Below, in pieces: positions 25,643-35,684 of a stretch of DNA of 64,000 bases (its first letter is position 1; the number at the start of each line of letters is the position of its first letter). The translations under genes were made by a program, and so were the position numbers. This DNA comes from Acidimicrobiaceae bacterium (GTDB taxonomy: Bacteria; Actinomycetota; Acidimicrobiia; Acidimicrobiales; RAAP-2): the NCBI GenBank assembly GCA_003155135.1, contig PMFN01000028.1:1-64000 (forward strand), written 5' to 3'. The notes under the pieces are model-generated. The model saw only the letters and a list, made by a program, of their open reading frames with translations, was not told where the DNA came from and ran no database searches.

Positions 25643-27199
25643 GTGGACGCAGTTGCGGCGGGGGCGGGCGACGGAGTGACCGGACCCCGGGCGGCGTCGG
25701 TCAGCGATCTTCTCAACGATGCCCCGAGGAGCAAATTCCACCGTCGCACAGTGCTCGTGTCTGGTGTCGGGTTCTTCACCGACGCCTATGACCTCTTCGT
25801 CATCAGCACGGTCGCCACCATCGTCGCCGTTCAGTGGCACCTGAGCACGCTCCAGACGAGCTGGGTGACCGGATCGGCCATCCTCGGTGCATTCTTCGGC
25901 GCCTTCATCTTCGGTCGGATCGCTGACATCCTCGGCCGCAAACGGGTCTACACGATGGTCGCCGCCATCATGATCGTCGGTGCACTTGCCTCCGCCTTCG
26001 CTCCGGGATTCCTCTGGTTGGTGATTGCCCGCTTCGTCCTTGGACTCGGCATCGGCGGGGACTACCCGGTCTCCGCGGTGCTCATGAGCGAGTACTCGAA
26101 CCGAAAGGACCGCGGTCGACTGGTCGGAATGGTGTTCTCCATGCAGGCGCTCGGTCTCATTGTGGGCCCCCTGGTCGGATTGCTCCTCCTGTCGTCGGGC
26201 ACCAGCCACGATCTGACGTGGCGGATCATGCTGGGCCTCGGCGCGGTTCCCGCCGCCGGTGTCATCTACCTGCGGTCGAAGATGCCCGAATCGCCACGCT
26301 TCAAGGCGCAGGTCCAAGGCGACGCCGCGCAGGCGAGCGAGGAAATCACCAGCTATTCCGGAGGGGTCGTGGCGTCGTCGACGCCGACAGCAGCGCAAGG
26401 CACGCGGCTCGGGCTCAAGCAATTCCTGAGTGACCGCCGCACGCTCGTCCTGCTGCTCGGGACTGCCGGCTCGTGGTTCCTCTTCGATTACGCCTACTAC
26501 GGCAACACCCTCTCGCTCCCCGCCATCTTGAAGGAAGTGGACGCCACGGCGTCGCTCGAGACCAAGCTGCTCTGGACGCTCGGCATCTTCGTGGTCTTTG
26601 CGGTGCCCGGTTACATCGCGGCCGTGCTCACCATGGACCGCATCGGCCATCGGCGCCTGCAGTTCATCGGGTTCGCCGTGATGGCGGTGGCCTTCCTCGT
26701 CCTGGCGGCGTTCGAGAACCTGACCACGATGGTCGCCCCGTTCCTCGCCATCTTCGGGCTCAGCTACTTCTTCGTCGAGTTCGGGCCCAACATGACCACC
26801 TTCGTGCTGCCTTCGGAGGTGTTCCCCGTGAGCATGCGGACGACCGGCCACGGGATCGCCGCTGGTGTCGGCAAGCTCGGGGCGTTCGTCGGCGTCTTCT
26901 TGGTCCCCCAGCTGCAGAAGCACTACGGGCTGCGGGGCATGCTCACCATCGCCGGCATCGCCGCCGTCTTGGGGTTTGCCCTCACCGGCGTGCTCCCCGA
27001 GCCGTCGGGTCGGACCCTCGAAGACATGGGCGGCCAGCCGGCTGGGGATCCGACGCCGGCGCCGGGAGCCGACGCCACGGTTGCAACGCCGGGCGCACCT
27101 CGCCCGAACGCGAGCCACGCGGCAAACCGCACCTCGAAGCCGGCGCCCCCCAGGACAGTGGACAGGCCGGTGGGCGAGCACGCTGCGCCCATCGCCTAG
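25643..27199 (+). CDS. MFS transporter, phosphate:H+ symporter (PHS) type
   Basis: A 518-residue carrier with 12 predicted helices. GVGFFTDAYDLFVISTVATI (helix 1), GRIADILGRKRVYTMVA (motif A) and VLGLGIGGDYPVSAVLMSEY (helix 4, the PHS signature GGDYP-x-SA) match fungal and actinobacterial inorganic phosphate symporters. A central cytoplasmic loop (about 215-245) and a Pro/Ala-rich tail of about 50 residues are variable. The GTG at 25643 has GGAAGGGA upstream; an ATG at 25505 adds an unlikely soluble leader. The gene lies between two truncated genes, which suggests it arrived by transfer. Confidence 0.8.
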   Translation: MDAVAAGAGDGVTGPRAASVSDLLNDAPRSKFHRRTVLVSGVGFFTDAYDLFVISTVATIVAVQWHLSTLQTSWVTGSAILGAFFGAFIFGRIADILGRKRVYTMVAAIMIVGALASAFAPGFLWLVIARFVLGLGIGGDYPVSAVLMSEYSNRKDRGRLVGMVFSMQALGLIVGPLVGLLLLSSGTSHDLTWRIMLGLGAVPAAGVIYLRSKMPESPRFKAQVQGDAAQASEEITSYSGGVVASSTPTAAQGTRLGLKQFLSDRRTLVLLLGTAGSWFLFDYAYYGNTLSLPAILKEVDATASLETKLLWTLGIFVVFAVPGYIAAVLTMDRIGHRRLQFIGFAVMAVAFLVLAAFENLTTMVAPFLAIFGLSYFFVEFGPNMTTFVLPSEVFPVSMRTTGHGIAAGVGKLGAFVGVFLVPQLQKHYGLRGMLTIAGIAAVLGFALTGVLPEPSGRTLEDMGGQPAGDPTPAPGADATVATPGAPRPNASHAANRTSKPAPPRTVDRPVGEHAAPIA

Positions 27200-27277
27200 T
27201 CCGGTCATCCACGCCCTGCCGCGGGCCGATCCCGCGCCCGAGGGCACCGTGGCGCCCGGTTACGCCCGTCGCGCGGT

Positions 27278-27757
27278 GTGAGCAGGGAGGTTTCGGGCTC
27301 CCACCAGCTCGACATCAACGACGACGGGCACTTCTCGACGGTGCTGGTGGGTATTGGTGATCTCGACACCCGTGCGATCACCGTCGCCAACGCGGGGCAC
27401 CTCAACCCGCTCATCGTGGTCGGGCCCGAATCAGGCTACGCAGCCACCAAGGTCGGTCCGCCCCTCGGCGTGGAACCGATCGCCTACAGCCCGACGACGT
27501 TCGTGCTGCCGCCAGGGTCGGCGTTCCTGGCGTTCACCGACGGACTGGTCGAGCGCCGGGGGGAGAGCATCGAGGTGGGCCTCGAGCGCCTGGAACACGC
27601 GGCAACCGCCTCGGACCCGAGCCTCGACGGCCTGCTCAGCAGGATCGTCGACGACCTCGCCCACGAGGGGTCAGAGGACGACGTCGCCATTCTGGCCTTC
27701 AGGTGGCGAAACGCCGCCGGGGCGCAAGGCAGCGACACCGGTCCGGTCCGCGGCTGA
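27278..27757 (+). pseudogene. 5'-truncated SpoIIE/RsbU-type PP2C phosphatase
   Basis: 159 codons match the second half of the PP2C-like phosphatase domain of RsbU/SpoIIE regulators: DGHFSTVLVGIGDLDTRAIT, VANAGHLNPLIVVG, VGPPLGV, FLAFTDGLVERRGESIEVGL and EDDVAILAFRW. The first conserved metal-binding motif (the family's D-x-x-GHG) and any sensor region are absent. 27200-27277 does not supply them. A catalytically active product is therefore unlikely. Confidence 0.6.
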
Positions 27758-27842
27758 GGCCGGTGCACCGCCGGGAAGCGGCTCTCTTCTCGTCACCGAG
27801 GTCGCCTCCGTGTCACGCGGCCCTCTCGCTACGCTTCGCCGG

Positions 27843-28631
27843 GTGAGCCTTCCCGACCCCAGAGGACCCGACCCGGGTGGCCTCGACCCCGGCGCCATCG
27901 ATCATCCTGATCGCCAAGTGGTGCTCGACGGCGCCGTCAACTTCCGTGACGTCGGCGGCTATCTCGCCGCCGACGGCCGGCGCATCCGTTGGCGGCGACT
28001 GTTTCGCGCCGACGGCCTCTCCTCGCTGAGCGAGCGCGACCGCGGCGTGATCCGTGACCTCGGCGTCGCCACGGTGATCGACCTGCGCACCACCACCGAG
28101 CTCAGGGGCGGGCGGTTCCCGACCGAGGACATACCGGTCGGCTTCCACCACCTGCCGTTGCTCGACGCGGTGCCCGATCCGGCGCGCTTCGAGAAGGCAC
28201 CGGGGTTCCTCGCCACGCAGTACCAGGAGATGGTGGATGAGGCGGCCGATCAGATCGTCCAGGTCCTCTCCGTGGTGGCGCTCGGTGAGGATCGACCGGT
28301 CATCGTCCACTGCACGGCCGGCAAGGACCGCACGGGCGTGCTCATCGCCGTCCTGCTCGGCGTGCTCGGCGTGCCCGACGACACCATCGTGGGCGATTAC
28401 GCCCTGAGTGCGCGCGCCATGAGTGCGCTCCAAGCCCGGCTGGTCGAGCGCTACCCGGAGAGTCGAGAGTTGATCGACTCGGCCGACGAGCTGTTCTCAG
28501 CGGCGCCGGCCACCATTGCGGCGCTGCTGAGCGCGTTGCGGGCCCGGTGGGGTTCGTGCGAGGCCTACCTGCGGGCGTCGGGAGCCGACGCCGCGATGCT
28601 CAACGCGCTTCGCCGGCGACTGCTCGACTGA
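27843..28631 (+). CDS. Tyrosine/serine protein phosphatase (PTP-B type)
   Basis: 262 residues. NFRDVGGYLAADGRRIRW near 33 is the typical start of the bacterial DSP/PtpB group, with LFRADGLSSLSERDR next. The P-loop VHCTAGKDRTG carries nucleophile Cys157 and Arg163; the extra Lys-Asp in the loop is the lipid-phosphatase-tolerant variant seen in mycobacterial PtpB. A C-terminal helical segment completes the fold. The GTG at 27843 follows a short untranslated stretch. The substrate may be phosphoproteins or phosphoinositides. Confidence 0.85.
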   Translation: MSLPDPRGPDPGGLDPGAIDHPDRQVVLDGAVNFRDVGGYLAADGRRIRWRRLFRADGLSSLSERDRGVIRDLGVATVIDLRTTTELRGGRFPTEDIPVGFHHLPLLDAVPDPARFEKAPGFLATQYQEMVDEAADQIVQVLSVVALGEDRPVIVHCTAGKDRTGVLIAVLLGVLGVPDDTIVGDYALSARAMSALQARLVERYPESRELIDSADELFSAAPATIAALLSALRARWGSCEAYLRASGADAAMLNALRRRLLD

Positions 28632-28742
28632 CCGGGAACCGGTTTGCGGCGCCCGCGAGGCGGGGTCACCACGTCGCCGCGATGGACCATCGCCTCTAGT
28701 GCGAGCAGGGCGGCGCCGCCACGCTGGAGGTGGGAGGCCTTC

Positions 28743-30077
28743 ATGGAGCGCTTTAGGGACCGAAGCGATGCCGGTCGCCGCTTGGCGAGGGTGCTGATGG
28801 AGCTGAAGAACTCCGACCCCTTGATTCTTGCCTTGCCACGAGGCGGCGTCCCTGTTGCCTACGAGGTGGCCGTTGCGTTGTGCGCCCCGCTGGACATCTT
28901 GATCGTGCGCAAGCTGGGCGTGCCGTTCCAGCCGGAACTGGCAATGGGCGCCATCGGTGAGGACGAGGTGCTGGTGGTCGACGAGAGGGTTGTCGCTGAC
29001 GCGCGCATCACCGCCCCCGAGTTCTGGGCGGTCGAGTACACCGAGCGCCAGGAACTGGAGCTGCGGGTTCGCCGTTTCCGTGGTGGGCGCCCACCGTTGT
29101 CGTTGGAGCGGCGAACGGTGATCATCGTCGACGACGGCATCGCCACCGGTTCCACGGCGCGCGCCGCGTGCCAGCTCGCCCGGGCGCGAGGGGCGCAGCG
29201 GGTCATCCTGGCCGTACCGGTCGCATCGGCGACCACGCTCGAGCAACTGCGTCCCGAGGTCGACGAGCTGGTGTGCCTGAAGTCGCCGAGGTGGGCCGGG
29301 TCCGTCGGGCAGTCGTACGACGAATTCTCCCAAGTGTCCGATGAGCAGGTGGTGGCGCTCCTGTCGCACGCTGCGCAGCACGAGGCCCTCCCCACCACCG
29401 CTGCGCGTTCGCCGAGCGTCGATTGTCGGGATGACGAGGTGACGATCGAAGTCGACGGGATCCCGCTCTCGGGCCATCTCACCGTCCCCGAAGCCTCGAA
29501 GGCATTCGTGCTGTTCGCACACGGCAGCGGGAGCAGCCGCCACAGCCCGCGCAACCGATTCGTGGCCACCACGCTGAACGGTCGCGGACTGGCCACGCTG
29601 CTCTTCGACCTCCTCTCGCACGACGAAGAGGCCGAGAGAAGCAATGTCTTCGATATCGACCTGTTGGCCCAACGCCTGCTCGCGGCCACGCACTGGCTGA
29701 GGGGGGAGGCAGAGGCCGAGGGCGCCCGGTTTGGTTATTTCGGAGCGAGCACCGGTGCCGCCGCCGCACTGGTCGCGGCGGCGGAGCCGGCGGCCGGGAT
29801 CGATGCGATCGTCTCGCGCGGCGGCCGACCGGACCTGGCGGGCTCCCGCCTCGCGGCGGTCCGAGCGCCCACGCTGCTGCTGGTCGGCGGCCACGACCCC
29901 GTAGTGCTCGAGCTCAGCCGCCGGGCGCAAGCGGCCCTCACCTGCGAGAACCGCTTGGCTATCGTCCCAGGCGCCACACACCTCTTCGAGGAGCCCGGGG
30001 CCTTGGAAGCGGTGGCCGCGCAAGCCGGCGATTGGTTCACCCGATATCTGGCGCCACTGGTCGAGGCCCGCTCGTGA
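28743..30077 (+). CDS. Phosphoribosyltransferase fused to alpha/beta hydrolase
   Basis: 444 residues with two domains. Residues 1-212 are a type I phosphoribosyltransferase-like domain: LALPRGGVPVAYEVA, LIVRKLGVPFQPELAMGA and the PRPP loop VIIVDDGIATGSTA (126-139). Residues 230-440 are a dienelactone-hydrolase-like domain with the elbow GASTGAA (Ser336), GGHDP (Asp385) and ATHLFEEPG (His413). The ATG at 28743 has GGGAGG 7 nt upstream. The erythromycin-esterase-family gene follows 19 bp later. This pairing recurs in bacteria, but its pathway is unknown to me. Confidence 0.85.
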   Translation: MERFRDRSDAGRRLARVLMELKNSDPLILALPRGGVPVAYEVAVALCAPLDILIVRKLGVPFQPELAMGAIGEDEVLVVDERVVADARITAPEFWAVEYTERQELELRVRRFRGGRPPLSLERRTVIIVDDGIATGSTARAACQLARARGAQRVILAVPVASATTLEQLRPEVDELVCLKSPRWAGSVGQSYDEFSQVSDEQVVALLSHAAQHEALPTTAARSPSVDCRDDEVTIEVDGIPLSGHLTVPEASKAFVLFAHGSGSSRHSPRNRFVATTLNGRGLATLLFDLLSHDEEAERSNVFDIDLLAQRLLAATHWLRGEAEAEGARFGYFGASTGAAAALVAAAEPAAGIDAIVSRGGRPDLAGSRLAAVRAPTLLLVGGHDPVVLELSRRAQAALTCENRLAIVPGATHLFEEPGALEAVAAQAGDWFTRYLAPLVEARS

Positions 30078-30096
30078 TCGGCCACGCGGGCCGGCA

Positions 30097-31473
30097 ATGT
30101 CCGGTGACCGGTCCGGTGCTGACGTGGAACCCCAGCCGGTGACGTTCGCGCCCGAGGGACCAGTCGACTTGTCCACCGCCGGGCTCGTTCCCTTGACCGG
30201 TGCCGAGGACGATTACGATCAGTTGCTCCGCGCGGTCGGCGACCGGCGGTTCGTCCTCCTCGGTGAAGCGAGCCACGGGACCCACGACTTCTACCGCGAG
30301 CGTGCCAGGATCACCCAGCGCCTCATCGTCGAGAAGGGCTTCAGCGCCGTCGCCGTCGAGGCCGACTGGCCCGACGCCTACCGGGTCAACCGCTACGTGC
30401 TGGGCCAGTCGGCCGATGCCGACGCCACGGCCGCGCTGGCGGACTTCCGGCGATTCCCGGGTTGGATGTGGCGCAACACCGACATCGCCGCATTCATCGG
30501 TTGGCTCAGGTCGTACAACGACGCGTGCGACGGACCCCTTCGCCAGGTTCGCTTCTACGGACTCGACCTCTACAGCCTCCGTGCCTCCATGGAGGCGGTG
30601 GTGGCGTACCTCGACGCCAACGACGCCGCCGCCGCTGCGCGTGCCCGGGACCGGTTCAGCTGCTTCGACCACGTGGGGGGCGAGGGTCCCGACTACGGCA
30701 ACGCCGTCCGGCTCGATCTCACCGTCCCCTGCGAGCGCGAGGTGATCGCCGAGCTGGTGGACCTGCGCCAGCACGCGGCCGCCCTGATGGCCAGCGACGG
30801 TCAGGCAGCCGCGGACGAGTACTTCGTGGCCGAGCAGAACGCTCGAGTCATCCACAACGCCGAGCGCTACTACCGGGAGATGTACCTGGGCGCGGTGTCG
30901 TCGTGGAACCTGCGCGACGAGCACATGGCAGCGACACTGGCAAACCTCGCCTCCCACCTCGACCAGCTGCGTGGTCGGTCGAAGATCGTGGTCTGGGAGC
31001 ACAACTCGCATGTGGGCGACGCCCGTGCCACTGAGCTCGGTCAGGCGGGCGAGTTCAACGTGGGCCAGCTGGTGCGGACCGCCTGGGGGGAGGACTGCCT
31101 GCTGGTCGGATTCACCACCGACCACGGCCGGGTGACCGCGGCGTCCGAGTGGGGCGGCCCGGCCGAGCGAAAACACGTGCGACCCGCACTCGAGGGCAGC
31201 TACGAGAAGCTCTTCCACCAGGCACCGGTGAAAAGCTTCTCGATGTTCCTTGACCCCGCGCACGACGCGCTGAGCGGTCCGCTGCTCGAGAGGGCCATCG
31301 GGGTGATCTACCGCCCGGAGACAGAGCGCGCCAGCCACTGGTTCCACGCCCGCCTGGCCGCGCAGTTCGACGCGATTGTCCACATCGATCGGACGACGGC
31401 GGTCGAACCGCTGGACCGGACCTCGTTCTGGGACGAAGGCGAACCCCCCGAGACGTACCCGACCGGGCTCTGA
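30097..31473 (+). CDS. Erythromycin esterase-family protein
   Basis: 458 residues. The EreA/SucC-like motifs are present: VLLGEASHGTHDFYRERARI (Glu57, His60, His63), AVEADWPDAYRVNRYV, VRFYGLDLYSL, and IVVWEHNSHVGDARATE with a conserved Glu-His. Ere-fold enzymes hydrolyse ester or lactone bonds, but most members, including those beside PRTase/DLH fusions, are not shown to act on macrolides. No resistance function is inferred. It is probably cotranscribed with the upstream fusion. Confidence 0.85.
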   Translation: MSGDRSGADVEPQPVTFAPEGPVDLSTAGLVPLTGAEDDYDQLLRAVGDRRFVLLGEASHGTHDFYRERARITQRLIVEKGFSAVAVEADWPDAYRVNRYVLGQSADADATAALADFRRFPGWMWRNTDIAAFIGWLRSYNDACDGPLRQVRFYGLDLYSLRASMEAVVAYLDANDAAAAARARDRFSCFDHVGGEGPDYGNAVRLDLTVPCEREVIAELVDLRQHAAALMASDGQAAADEYFVAEQNARVIHNAERYYREMYLGAVSSWNLRDEHMAATLANLASHLDQLRGRSKIVVWEHNSHVGDARATELGQAGEFNVGQLVRTAWGEDCLLVGFTTDHGRVTAASEWGGPAERKHVRPALEGSYEKLFHQAPVKSFSMFLDPAHDALSGPLLERAIGVIYRPETERASHWFHARLAAQFDAIVHIDRTTAVEPLDRTSFWDEGEPPETYPTGL

Positions 31474-31687
31474 GCCCGGGTCGTCCGGCTACGGATTCTG
31501 CTCCTCACCGACGCTCGCTTCGCCGGCCGCGAGGCAGCGAGGCAGCGAGGACGCCGATCGGGCGGGGCGGCAGCTCGAACGGTCGCCCGTGCCTGCGGCC
31601 GCTGCCGGACAACGCCCGCTCCCCCACCTCGGCGGCGCGCCCGGAAACCCGCCGGTTGGGCGCCGGGCAGGCGTCGTCCCGGCAATG
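31474..31687. other. Intergenic gap between convergent genes
   Basis: Both flanking genes end here. A short direct repeat of AGGCAGCG occurs twice in a row near 31532. There is no recognisable gene, and no hairpin with a T-run was found. Confidence 0.4.
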
Positions 31688-32689
31688 TCAAGGCCGCGGC
31701 GACAATCCCTCGGCCCGACGCACGAGTATGCGCGCCAGGGTCGTCGGGTGACCGAAGAGACCTGGCAGCCCGCCGCTGTGCAACAGGATCGTCCGCTCGC
31801 CCGGCCGGATCTGACCGTCATCGATGGCGCTCACCAGGCCGGCGAGGGCGCGTCCGGTGTAGATGGGGTCGAGGACGATCCCCTCGGTCCCCGCCGCCAG
31901 CTGCAGCGCAGCCATCACCGGCTCGGTGAGTTCGCCATAGCCGGCGCCCACGTGGTCGAGTCGGATGCTGAGGCGCTCGGCACCCACCGGCGCGCCGCCC
32001 AGCCCTCCCACCAGCTCGGCCACCTTGGCCGCCGGCCGACTGATGGCACCACAGTTGACCCCGAGCACCTTGCCTTCGCCGAGCGCGTACACCAGCCCGG
32101 CCATGGTGCCGCCCGAGCCGAGGGCGGTGACGACCGTCGTCAGGTCCGGTGCTTGCGCCAAGAGTTCGCGACCACAATCGACGTAGCCACGAGCCCCGAG
32201 CACATTCGAGCCCCCGTAGGGGAAGAGCACCGGGGTTGCGCCTCGCTCCCGGAGCTGTTCGGTGACACTGCGAGCGGCGGCGTCGAGGTCTTCGTCGTCG
32301 ACGGCGCCCGCCCAGACGATGGAGGCGCCGAAGAGGCCGTCGAGCGCAAGGTTGCCCCCGAGCGGGCCGTCAACTGCGGAGCTCGCCAGGACCAGGACGA
32401 CATCGAGGCCCACTCTCGCCCCAGCGGCGGCGGTCAGCCGCGCGAAGTTGCTCTGGCGCGCGCCGCTGGTCACCAAGGTGTCGGCTCCGTCAGCGAGTGC
32501 CGCACCGCAGAGCAGCTCAAGCTTGCGCACCTTGTTGCCGCCACCGCCCAGGCCGCTGAGATCGTCCCGCTTGATCCACAGGTCCTCGGGACCGAGGCCG
32601 AGCGAGCAGCCCAGTCGGGAGGCCTTCTCGAGCGGGGTCGGCCAGCTGCCGAGCGGGACACGCCCGATGGGGAGGGGCTGGGCGCTCAA
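31688..32689 (-). CDS. D-cysteine desulfhydrase / ACC deaminase-like PLP enzyme
   Basis: 333 residues of fold-type II PLP family. LWIKRDDLSGLGGGGNKVRK holds the Schiff-base Lys in the G-G-N-K-x-R-K motif. TLVTSGARQSNFARLTAAAG is the substrate loop, FPYGGSNVLGARGYVDC the middle block, and a Gly-rich ALGSGGTMAGLVYALG binds the PLP phosphate. Whether it acts on D-cysteine or 1-aminocyclopropane carboxylate is not decided. The TTG at 32689 with GAGG upstream is preferred; the end of the CPT gene lies 10 bp away. It is last in a four-gene leftward run. Confidence 0.8.
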   Translation of the reverse strand: MSAQPLPIGRVPLGSWPTPLEKASRLGCSLGLGPEDLWIKRDDLSGLGGGGNKVRKLELLCGAALADGADTLVTSGARQSNFARLTAAAGARVGLDVVLVLASSAVDGPLGGNLALDGLFGASIVWAGAVDDEDLDAAARSVTEQLRERGATPVLFPYGGSNVLGARGYVDCGRELLAQAPDLTTVVTALGSGGTMAGLVYALGEGKVLGVNCGAISRPAAKVAELVGGLGGAPVGAERLSIRLDHVGAGYGELTEPVMAALQLAAGTEGIVLDPIYTGRALAGLVSAIDDGQIRPGERTILLHSGGLPGLFGHPTTLARILVRRAEGLSPRP

Positions 32690-32699
32690 TCGGGGATCC

Positions 32700-33383
32700 T
32701 CAGCTCTCCCATGGGGCGCTCTGACCTGACCGCCCGCTGGCGAACGCCGAAGGCACGCTGGGCTCAAGCGGCCCGGTCGACCGCCGCAGTCCCCCGATGC
32801 TCCACCGCTCTTCGAGCGCCTGGGCGATGGCCGCCGCCGATTGCACGACGTCGAGGACGCCGACGTCGATTTGCAGGTCATAGTGGACGCCCTCGTGCAC
32901 CGAGGAAGCTTGCTGGCGGGCCATACCCGCCACCCGATCGCCGCGTGCTTCCTCCCGGGCGCCGGCGATCTCCGGCCCACAGCGCAGGCCCACCCAGTGC
33001 GTCTCGTTGTCGCCGAGCGCCTCCCGCCAACGCAGCTGGTCGGTCGCAGCACCGAGCAGGACCTCGTCGAGGAGGACGTCGGCCCCTCCCGCCACCAGGG
33101 TCGCCACCGCCAGCTGGTACTGCGCGTAGAGGCCGAGGAACCGCGCACCCCGGGTGACCACGCCGTCCTCGAACACGATGCCCTCGGCATCCTCAAACAT
33201 CGCCGGAGGCAGTGTCCAGAGAAACACGTCGATGCCGAGCAGGAGCCAGGTCCCATCGAGCGAGGACTGCAGCGTGCGGCCGATCGTCGTCTTTCCCGCA
33301 CCCGAACCGCCGTTGAGCACGACCAGGTGCCCTCCCCGGGCGTGGGTGCGTGGCACCACCGGGAGGCTACTGCCCGCCGGCAT
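32700..33383 (-). CDS. Chloramphenicol phosphotransferase-like kinase
   Basis: 227 residues of the CPT P-loop family. The Walker A is LVVLNGGSGAGKTTIGRTLQ. FLGLYAQYQLAVATLVAGGADVLLDEV is the lid and Walker-B-like region, and GLRCGPEIAGAREEARGDRVAGMARQQ ending in VHEGVHYDL matches the C-terminal signature of CPT from Streptomyces venezuelae. Most family members have unknown small-molecule substrates, so an antibiotic role is only a possibility. The tail of about 30 Ser/Pro-rich residues is unusual. Confidence 0.75.
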   Translation of the reverse strand: MPAGSSLPVVPRTHARGGHLVVLNGGSGAGKTTIGRTLQSSLDGTWLLLGIDVFLWTLPPAMFEDAEGIVFEDGVVTRGARFLGLYAQYQLAVATLVAGGADVLLDEVLLGAATDQLRWREALGDNETHWVGLRCGPEIAGAREEARGDRVAGMARQQASSVHEGVHYDLQIDVGVLDVVQSAAAIAQALEERWSIGGLRRSTGPLEPSVPSAFASGRSGQSAPWES

Positions 33384-33421
33384 CGCCGCGCCCGAGGGCG
33401 GTCGAGTCGAGCCGGGACTGG

Positions 33422-33706
33422 TCAGGCCAGCGAGTCGATGGCCTCGGCCAGGCCGAGGTCCCTTTGCGTGAGGCCACCGGCCGAGTGGGTCGACAGCCTG
33501 AGGGTCACGGTGTCCCAGCGGATGTCGATGTCGGGGTGGTGGTCGGCGGCCTCTGCGAGCGCACCGACGGCGTTCACGTAGGCGAGCGCCCCGGCGAAGT
33601 TCCCCTTCCGAACCACCTTGACCAACTCATCGCCCTCGCGGCGCCAGTCCAGGCGCTTCGCGGTGAGGGCGACGTCGATGGCATCGTTGCCGAGTCGTTC
33701 GACCAC
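33422..33706 (-). CDS. phhB: Pterin-4a-carbinolamine dehydratase
   Basis: 94 residues. The catalytic pattern E-x3-HHP-x5-W-x9-H-x8-D is fully kept in EAADHHPDIDIRWDTVTLRL and following residues, so it should be active. The enzyme dehydrates 4a-hydroxytetrahydrobiopterin in aromatic-amino-acid hydroxylation. No hydroxylase gene is nearby. Members of this family (COG2154) have been tied by comparative genomics to molybdopterin metabolism, and here moaC is two genes away on the other strand. It lies 19 bp after fumC on the same strand. Confidence 0.88.
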   Translation of the reverse strand: MVERLGNDAIDVALTAKRLDWRREGDELVKVVRKGNFAGALAYVNAVGALAEAADHHPDIDIRWDTVTLRLSTHSAGGLTQRDLGLAEAIDSLA

Positions 33707-33725
33707 GGTTGCTCCTCCCGGCCGG

Positions 33726-35132
<1,407 letters not shown>

Positions 35133-35213
35133 ATCGCCAGCATGGGGCGCCCCGGCACCCCCACGCAAGATCGGCACAGAGCCCGTAACGACCCCCGTGC
35201 CTACACTCGGGTC

Positions 35214-35684
35214 GTGAGCAGCGGGTTCACCCACCTCGACGGCCAGGGCAACGCCCGTATGGTCAACGTCACCGGCAAGGAGCCCACCCGGCGCCGGGCC
35301 GTGGCTCGCTGCACCGTGCGCGCCGGAGCCGCCGACCTGCGTGCGCTCGAGCCCGGCGGCTCGGCCCACGAGGCCATCGAAGCCGCCCGGTGGGCGGGCG
35401 TCCAGGCAGCGAAGGCCACCTCTGACCTCATCCCCCTGTGCCACCCGCTCCCCCTCGGCAACGTGTCCGTTGAGGTCTCCGTCGGCGACGGTTCGGTCTC
35501 GATCGCCGCGGTCACCGAGACCTTCGAGCGGACCGGGGTCGAGATGGAGGCGCTCACCGCGTGCGCGGTGGCGGCGCTGACCGTGATGGGCGCGTGCGGG
35601 AGCGACGGCTCGCCGCCCGTGCTCGAGGGCCTCGCCCTGTTCGAGAAGACCGGCGGCCGCTCGGGGACGTGGCGGCGAGGGTGA
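35214..35684 (+). CDS. moaC: Cyclic pyranopterin monophosphate synthase
   Basis: Second step of molybdenum cofactor synthesis, converting the MoaA product to cPMP. 156 residues. [23 protein letters not shown] opens it, [14 protein letters not shown] holds an active-site His, and [18 protein letters not shown] the conserved helix. The Lys in the C-terminal FEKTGGRSG is expected for the family. A TACACT about 9 nt before the GTG suggests near-leaderless transcription. Other moa genes lie 13 kb away, so moaC is split from them. Its stop abuts the convergent MMPL gene with no gap. Confidence 0.92.
   Translation: MSSGFTHLDGQGNARMVNVTGKEPTRRRAVARCTVRAGAADLRALEPGGSAHEAIEAARWAGVQAAKATSDLIPLCHPLPLGNVSVEVSVGDGSVSIAAVTETFERTGVEMEALTACAVAALTVMGACGSDGSPPVLEGLALFEKTGGRSGTWRRG

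Noticed and set aside
30097-31473. Macrolide resistance by an erythromycin esterase
   Set aside because: The family name is historical. Linkage to a phosphoribosyltransferase-hydrolase fusion and absence of other resistance genes argue against assuming antibiotic hydrolysis.
32700-33383. Chloramphenicol resistance
   Set aside because: Only family-level similarity to CPT is visible, in a metabolic operon with no chloramphenicol pathway or exporter beside it.
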